Source: Agapanthus africanus (taxonomy: Eukaryota; Streptophyta; Magnoliopsida; Asparagales; Amaryllidaceae). Taken from it: a stretch of DNA of 64,000 nucleotides. Positions 58,257-64,000 of this stretch are shown in pieces (within the stretch, counting starts at the first letter, position 1; every line of letters starts with the position of its first letter). The position numbers and the translations under genes were made by a program. The notes under the pieces were generated by a model. That model did no database searches. It was not told the origin of the DNA and worked only from the letters and a program-made list of their open reading frames with translations. The stretch lies in NCBI GenBank assembly GCA_030015575.1, contig JASDDO010000014.1, positions 166,565,911-166,629,910 of the forward strand. The letters are read 5' to 3'.

Positions 58257-58760
58257 TATGAATGGAGTAAAGGTGGAGGGAAGAGACTGTAGAACAATAT
58301 CAGTATACTATTCGTTATCCATTGTCCATCTGAGGTCCTCAAGCTCTTCTATAAGAGCTATCATCTTCAAAACGTGATCGCCTACTGATGTGCCTTGAGC
58401 CATCCGCATCTAAAACAACTTTCAAGATGCTTCGTATCTTAAGATCCGAGATTGCTCCCCATACAGTTCCTTTGTATGGAGAAAGATGGATTGAACATCC
58501 ATCTGCTCGTGTTGCTTTTGATGTGTATTGTCCATCGATACAAGCGCGAGGCATTTGGCAGTAGCACAGTCAATATCCTACGTTTTGCGGGTTTCCTTAT
58601 CCACAGTAGAAGATTTAGGGCCTGGGACGGGCGGGGCTTTGGCAGTGAGGACATATGATACTTTATCATATGTGAGAGCAATGTTAATGTTCCTCATCCA
58701 GTCTTTGTAGTTGGGTCCGGTCAGCTTGTTTTTATCTAGTAGAAGCTTAAGGCCTGTCAT
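58257..58760 (-). pseudogene. gag: Element F gag, N-terminal part, broken
   Basis: Starts at the ATG 58760 with LLLDKNKLTGPNYKDWMRNINIAL, the start of a copia gag. It stops after 60 codons (KETRKT then TAG); further gag words (KCLALVSMDNTHQKQHEQMD, VGDHVLKMIALIEELEDL, YTDIVLQSLPSTFTPFIVNF) are readable in the same direction through several stops into the next frame. No large deletion is evident. Confidence 0.85.
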
Positions 58761-61160
58761 AGGTATCTGCCATTAAGAGAGAGAAAAGAATACACTCAGC
58801 TAAAGCTCTTGCAAAGATCAGATTGGTTATTATCTTGTCTAATCGATATCTCCCACTGTTTTTATCAAATTTTCTTTAAAACCTTTTAAAAAGAAAACTA
58901 GCCGGGATTAATTACATTCTACAACTTCGCTAACCGTTCAGCCAGGCCAGTGCCGGTACTTTGAGGAAGGTTCCCCGTGCTTTCGCACAGACCTAATTAG
59001 AATAAACCTTGTTTTCCCAGAGGCGTAGCCCCGTTGACACCTTTCTAGACACCTAATGGGTTAGCTAATTGTAAAGTGAAAAACTCTTCCGGGAGCAACT
59101 CTTGCTCACAGTGGGATCGGGATTTTACTATCATATAGAAGGTATGCAATCTCATTGCAAATTTCAACTCTTGAAACTCCCGATATTGTTTTTACCCCTA
59201 GCACTCATGACCTTAACTATGGTCAACATATCATAAGTACTAGTCAAGTTCTTCCCGTCATTTCATGATTAACTAGACCCACCCACATGACCCTTAACTA
59301 AAGTCAACATAATCATATGAATGTCCTAACTAATCCGCATCATATGCGGTGTAAGAAGACATCACTTAGCTACTGTACTCTTCGCCTTAACTAAAGTCAA
59401 AATACGCAGCACGAATACTAAGTACTCTACTTCCTAAAATGACGGAGGGCTGCAGATAGTATTAAGAAAACTTTTAACGCTTTGAACTTGATATCGTTGT
59501 AGAATCAAATGGGTTTAAAAGGAGGGGCTTAATCTCCGCACTTTGAAAACTTGCTTTTTCATATAAAAAAAACCGAGTAGGTTTCAAATCTGATTCTGCA
59601 ACATCTTTTTAGGTTCATTTTTCTTTACATTAATCTCATTAATGTAGTCCCATCATTTAAGTCCTAAAGCTATCACAGAAAAGAAACGAAAATAGAACGT
59701 ACGTTTATACCATTCGCATTCGTCACGGTGTCCTATTATGCACCATTAGGTTACTTAACTAACGGCATAGTGGGGCGGGACTAGCGCGGATGTAAAACAT
59801 AAGCAGCGTTTATTATATATCATTTATATAATACCATTCATCTCAACATGTAAAGTGATCACATCACAGAACATACACAGCAGAAGTACATATGAAAATA
59901 TAGGATATCTAGGAGGTCCGTATTTAGTATTTAGCCATCAATAGAAAATACGGATTCCACGGTCGCGGTGAATGGCCAAGCCCACACCCCAAGACCCCTA
60001 CGAGAGCGGAAAGTGACCCTACCAATTCTAGAGTTTAGGAGACCCGGTCTCGACTCCTCGAGATGACCTCCCACTAAACCCTAGAACCCGGTCACTTGTG
60101 CTCCCCTCCTTGGGTCTATCCTAATGCGGAAAAGTAAATAATATATAACAATGGTGACATCATCCTCAACCCGTAAGTGCCCCAAATAAAAGAATATTAC
60201 ATACAATTGAATTTTACATGAATGAAAATAAAAACTCTCATCTCACATAAAAAAAACCGGCCATTCAATCACGACGATCCTGTACAACATATTTCAGCAA
60301 CACATAATATCACATGTCATCAACATAAGCAAGTATGCGTATCCCAATTGTCGTTGATGTATAGCAACGAAACTGGCGATACACCACATACTACACTTAC
60401 GGCCGCAGAAAAGAAAGTGAAAAACAACAACACTTGCGATTATCACATTCACATAAATCAAGACAATTCTAAACGTTTTGATCGAATCAATAAACACCCA
60501 CAAGAGCTCAACACTTGAGCGAAGTTGAAAGTACCCAAAAGACGTGCCGCAGTGTCTATGGGCCAGCCGTAGAAGGGGTTAACCAATGCCTCACCTATGA
60601 CACCACGGAACTATGGAAAACCTTAAGGTTCGATCGCGGTTCCGTGGGCATAGAATCGAGTTAAGGTTAATATGGTCTTCTAGAGGGTCCATAGGAATAC
60701 TTGCATGATTTTACGAATACAATCAACTTCGGAAAATTACAACACTTGAAAATTTCAGAGGGGGTGATAATGTGGGATTTGAAACTCTGTACGAACTGAA
60801 ATACTACGAAATAGCCCATAAGCACAATAGTCATCACATGAAAAATTGAGCTTAGCAAACAGTCCTTGAAAACCCAAAACCAACACACCAGAGCACACAC
60901 GCAAAACGAGGCAAATTGGGAGTGGTACGACCGGCCTCCTCGGTTTTGAAGGCCTAGGGCCCGGCCAAAATCCGATGGAAAGTCCCCATTTTTCTTGTGT
61001 GCTCTAGTGATGTTATATGCTAACTTATGCAGTTGTTTAAATGATTTTTCTGGATCGTTTAAAAATCGATAGAGAGCAGATCTAGGGTTTCCAGAAATCC
61101 GTATTTTTTCGTATTTGTTTCGTTTTCGTGATATCTAATATCATCTAAAATTCTAGCTTG
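58761..61160 (-). other. Element F long leader between PBS and gag
   Basis: A 2.4 kb untranslated leader, long for copia. Contains three decayed copies of CCTTAACTA(A/T)(A/G)GTCAA (near 59211, 59290, 59388), a GACGGAGGGCTGCAG phrase (59441) and the TAACTAACGGCATAGTGGGG block (59758) shared with G. Frames at 60222-60518 and 60667-60900 have no domain. Otherwise AT-rich and without a gene. Confidence 0.7.
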
Positions 61161-61172
61161 GCTCTGATACCA
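61161..61172 (-). promoter_or_regulatory. Primer binding site of element F (initiator Met tRNA)
   Basis: Minus strand TGGTATCAGAGC, one base from the inner LTR end at 61174. Confidence 0.92.
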
Positions 61173-61173
61173 C

Positions 61174-63223
61174 TATAAGGTTTCTTTAGCACCTCACCTA
61201 GGGTTTTGCAAGCATCACACATGCCATATTAAAATTTTGTGAGGTGTTAAACAAACTAACCTAGGAATCGAACTAGAATGATTAGAGTAACAAGTTCTAG
61301 TATCATATACTAGCTACTGTCTAACACTAAGTGGGGAGAGATACAACCTTTGTATACCTCCTTTGCAACTCCTTGGATCTCCTAGAGGTTGAACCGGCTA
61401 GCTCAAGCTTCTTCCTTGTCCAAGCTGATCCACCCGGAGTACCTTTCCTCAAAGCTCCTTGCTCCACTTGATCACAATGAAGATGAAGCAAACAAACTAC
61501 ACCAATAGGCTAGACAAGTGTAGTATGATGATATGGTTGTATTCTCACATAAAAACCATTTCTTTCTTTTACCCTCACTCACTTAGAAATCTCAAGAGAG
61601 AGCTAGAGAGAGGAAGAAGAAGATGGCAACCCTTGAGCTCGTTTCTTTTGAATGAAAAGATAATGATAAAAGATAATGAGAGAAAGATAAATATTAAGAT
61701 AAATATCTTCATCTCAAACCATGGTTAATAAATATCTAGATATTTTAGAATGAGAACAAAGATAACAAATGAAATGAAACCATGGTTTGATTTAGGTCAA
61801 GTGAAGAATAGTCAACCAAGATTTAATATCATTTTCTTTTTCTTATTCTAATATATATAAAGATATTTACTTTCCATGTAATTCTTATATTGCCATCTTT
61901 CTTGTATCATCAACCATGATATAAATGCATGTATGTATGTGTGTATGCACATCAACATGTATATATACATCCATGCATCCATTATAAAGAAAAGGTTTAT
62001 TTAAATGAGATAAAAGTCAATATTAAATCAACACTTGATTTAATAAACCGGTCATATCTCATACGATCCGACCAATAGAAAACGCCCGATTAAAACACGG
62101 CATCATATACACGTATTTAATCGAGCTCCCGCACATATCTCATATGTACACTATATCGTTTAGCCTGAGCCAGGAAACTCCTGTGTAGGACTCTAAGACT
62201 CGTCAATACGCCGGCAGTAGGTGATGATCACATCAAACACCTACAAGCCGCAAGCGGTCAGCTAAACGTAACGGCCACCCGGGTATTGAACGATTAGAAA
62301 AAGAACAAGCGAACCTGTCAAAATTCCTGTCGAGCCAACTGGCAACACTTACCGTACAGTCCGATCTCTTCGTCAGATATGTTGCATATCGAGTCTAGGG
62401 ATGGTAACGTCGACCCCAATAACTCAATAAGTCATGCCGGTATATGGTCTACAACAGATCGAGAAACTACTGATAACACTTATCAGTAATATCTCAGTAG
62501 CCCTGACCAGGGACTTCCTGTTATAGCCAATCGTGCATAGCGCAACATCAACCCCCAATACCGGGAGAGACGAACCCCTCCTATCGCTCATCGCCTCCAT
62601 ATGCCTCAGGACTGTACCTAAAATCCACCTATTTGTACGACTCAGTAGAGCCGTAGTAGGGTGGAGATCAAAGTACAGTGGGAGGACACACAAGACTCTA
62701 TGACGATCTCGGGTCTACAGACTAACATGTACCAGTGTCACCTGAGAACTACTATCCGACGTATGATATAATACCACATAGGAGTTCTCGGTGGGTCCGT
62801 TCAGTGTACCCAGTCTCACTGAGCACCCGTATACAATCTTTGGTGTCACCACACCAGATGGATATAGGATCATCCATCGCCCATCATATGGAACAAGAAT
62901 GGTATACGCTAGTCTACTCTAGAATATCGATGCCCTGTCTCGATATACCTACGACTAGGAACATTTCAAGGATATGCTTATAAGCTACAGGTGTCCCACT
63001 AGTATGATCCACATCATAATCCCAGTAGTCAAGCAAATATCCTAAGAGCTTTATCAACATGTATCAAATGAGTAAAAGCATGATCAAGTGAACATATGAT
63101 AAAGAGCAACCAGATAGCATACTATCAAATCGAACAAGACTGTCCTCTGAATATATATATATATATACACATTAGTACATACACTATCATATAATGGCCT
63201 TTAGGGTATACATATATCCAACA
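61174..63223 (-). mobile_element. Element F 5' LTR (right), uninterrupted
   Basis: 2050 bp, matching 42725-43704 plus 53786-54819. The inner end reads TATAAGG where the left LTR has TGTAGGG, so the canonical CA end is lost in coding sense. An (AT)n tract lies at 63151-63167. Ends ATCCAACA and is followed by the AGGGG duplication. Confidence 0.92.
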
Positions 63224-63226
63224 AGG

Positions 63227-63433
63227 GGGCTAGCCTCGAAGGTTTTGGGGGATCTCCAAGCCCAGCTTGCAGCTAAAACCACTCGGGCCTATGAGATTTG
63301 GCGAGCTCTCCAAGAAATTATTACAGAGGTGGTGGCTCTCGATAGAGTTGTCACCTTTACGAAAGAAATGGTGGAGACTCACAAAACTGCCGAGAAAGAG
63401 CTTGAGCGTCGATTCTCTTTGTATCAACAGTAG
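63227..63433 (+). pseudogene. E gene, last coiled-coil exon after F
   Basis: With F and one AGGGG copy removed, the frame from 42724 runs straight on (codon GGG, then LASKVLGDLQAQLAAK). The 68 residues up to the TAG at 63431-63433 are helical and charged (RALQEIITEVVALDRVVTFTKEMVE), fitting a coiled coil. An AATAAA lies at 63598-63603, about 165 bp downstream, as expected for a poly(A) signal. No domain is known. Confidence 0.5.
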
Positions 63434-64000
63434 CAAGAACAGGTAGGAGCTTAGCTAGCGGAGCTGATGGAACTTGAGATAGAAATCTGATGGAAAAGTA
63501 ATGATCTGTCTAGCTTGTTGAACCATCACTATGTTAGACTTTCCCTGTTGTTGTATTCCTCTTTTTTGATTGTATCTTTTACTCGTTTTGATTTGTGAAT
63601 AAAAGATATCTATTTTTATGCTTGCACCTCTCTGTCTCTTATTTGTCCTGAGCTGGCATGAACTAGTCTATTCACTCATTTCGGAGTTTCTAGTTTATTC
63701 ACTCATTTCGGAGTTTCTAGTTTATGTACTCATTTCGGAGTTTTTAGTTTATGTACTCATTTCAGAGTATCTAGTTTACCCCCCTTAGGTTTACAGATAA
63801 ACTCGCCCTAACGTTGGAAGTAGATAACCCTTAATCCTTTATGACAGGGGTCCGTTAAGTTTTTGGTACTAGGTTTAAGCCCATCGTACCGTCGCGTTGG
63901 TTGATATATTTCTAGATATGCAGTCCCTTAGGTTGCTGCTCGAGTAGCCCCGCGACTGTCGTGTCTCTGATCCCTTCTAAGGCTGGACAAGACGTCTTCA
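63434..64000 (+). other. Downstream region of the E gene
   Basis: Likely 3' UTR with AATAAA at 63598-63603, then the 27 bp repeats and about 220 bp of sequence to the window end in which I see no frame, LTR end or PBS. Confidence 0.45.
63674..63780. repeat. 27 bp tandem repeat, four copies
   Basis: Units beginning ACTCATTTC(G/A)GAGT start at 63674, 63701, 63728 and 63755. The array follows the E gene and recalls the repeat-rich 3' UTRs of Tat-type elements such as D. Confidence 0.9.

Larger units (their letters stand above)
42725..63223 (-). mobile_element. Element F: Ty1/copia retrotransposon, interrupted by G
   Basis: LTR ends TGTAGGGTTTC (42725; mutated to TATAAGG at 61174) and ATCCAACA (54819 and 63223). 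Perfect duplication AGGGG at 42720-42724 and 63224-63228. Without G the element is about 10.4 kb, with LTRs of 2014 and 2050 bp. Minus-strand order: 5' LTR (right), PBS for initiator Met tRNA, a 2.4 kb leader, gag, CCHC, protease, integrase, RT, RNase H, polypurine tract, 3' LTR. The integrase-before-RT order proves Ty1/copia. The LTRs differ by several per cent by eye, so F is older than G and B. I do not assign a named lineage. Confidence 0.94.

Overview
This is plant nuclear DNA. All recognisable coding sequence belongs to LTR retrotransposons or to a decayed, probably transposon-linked plant gene. Evidence for a plant: a Ty3/gypsy element with a chromodomain (Tekay/Del-like), a Ty3/gypsy element with a second archaeal-type RNase H (Tat/Ogre-like), Ty1/copia elements primed by initiator Met tRNA (TGGTATCAGAGC), very long LTRs, and pervasive nesting. 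There are no bacterial features, rRNA genes, CRISPR arrays or intact single-copy host genes. The species cannot be named from the sequence.

Elements carry private letters A-K here. The oldest layer (E, + strand) is visible at 4156-4760, 30761-37852, 42244-42724 and 63224-64000. It holds a broken spliced gene with a plant-mobile-domain-like part and a basic/coiled-coil part, embedded in tracts made of hundreds of bases of short hairpins. Inserted into E are: H (3247-4155, copia-type LTR remnant) next to A (4-3246, gypsy LTR); D (4761-30760, Tat-like gypsy, TSD AGAAT); I (37853-42243, 4.4 kb solo LTR); and F (42725-63223, Ty1/copia, TSD AGGGG).

Second-layer insertions sit inside LTRs. B (5534-15976, chromovirus with 3.1 kb LTRs, TSD CTTAA) lies in the left LTR of D. 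C (26872-29676, solo LTR of A's family) lies in the right LTR of D. G (43705-53780, copia-derived, TSD CACCA) lies in the left LTR of F. All coding elements B, D, F and G run on the minus strand, so their 5' LTR is the right-hand one.

State of the elements: B has LTRs about 2 % different but lacks the gag zinc knuckle and protease. D has many stops and shifts, but gag, protease, RT, RNase H, aRNase H and integrase are all traceable. F has one trace of each copia domain with only a few stops in pol. G has almost identical LTRs (about nine differences in 2256 bp by eye) around a dead pol, so it was probably moved in trans. No element here looks able to move by itself.

No new defence or metabolic system was found. 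The signals most worth a second look are the hairpin-chain tracts, the tRNA-like A/B-box module inside one LTR family, the spliced plant-mobile-domain-like gene whose reading frame resumes across a 20.5 kb nested insertion, and the young but coding-dead G element.
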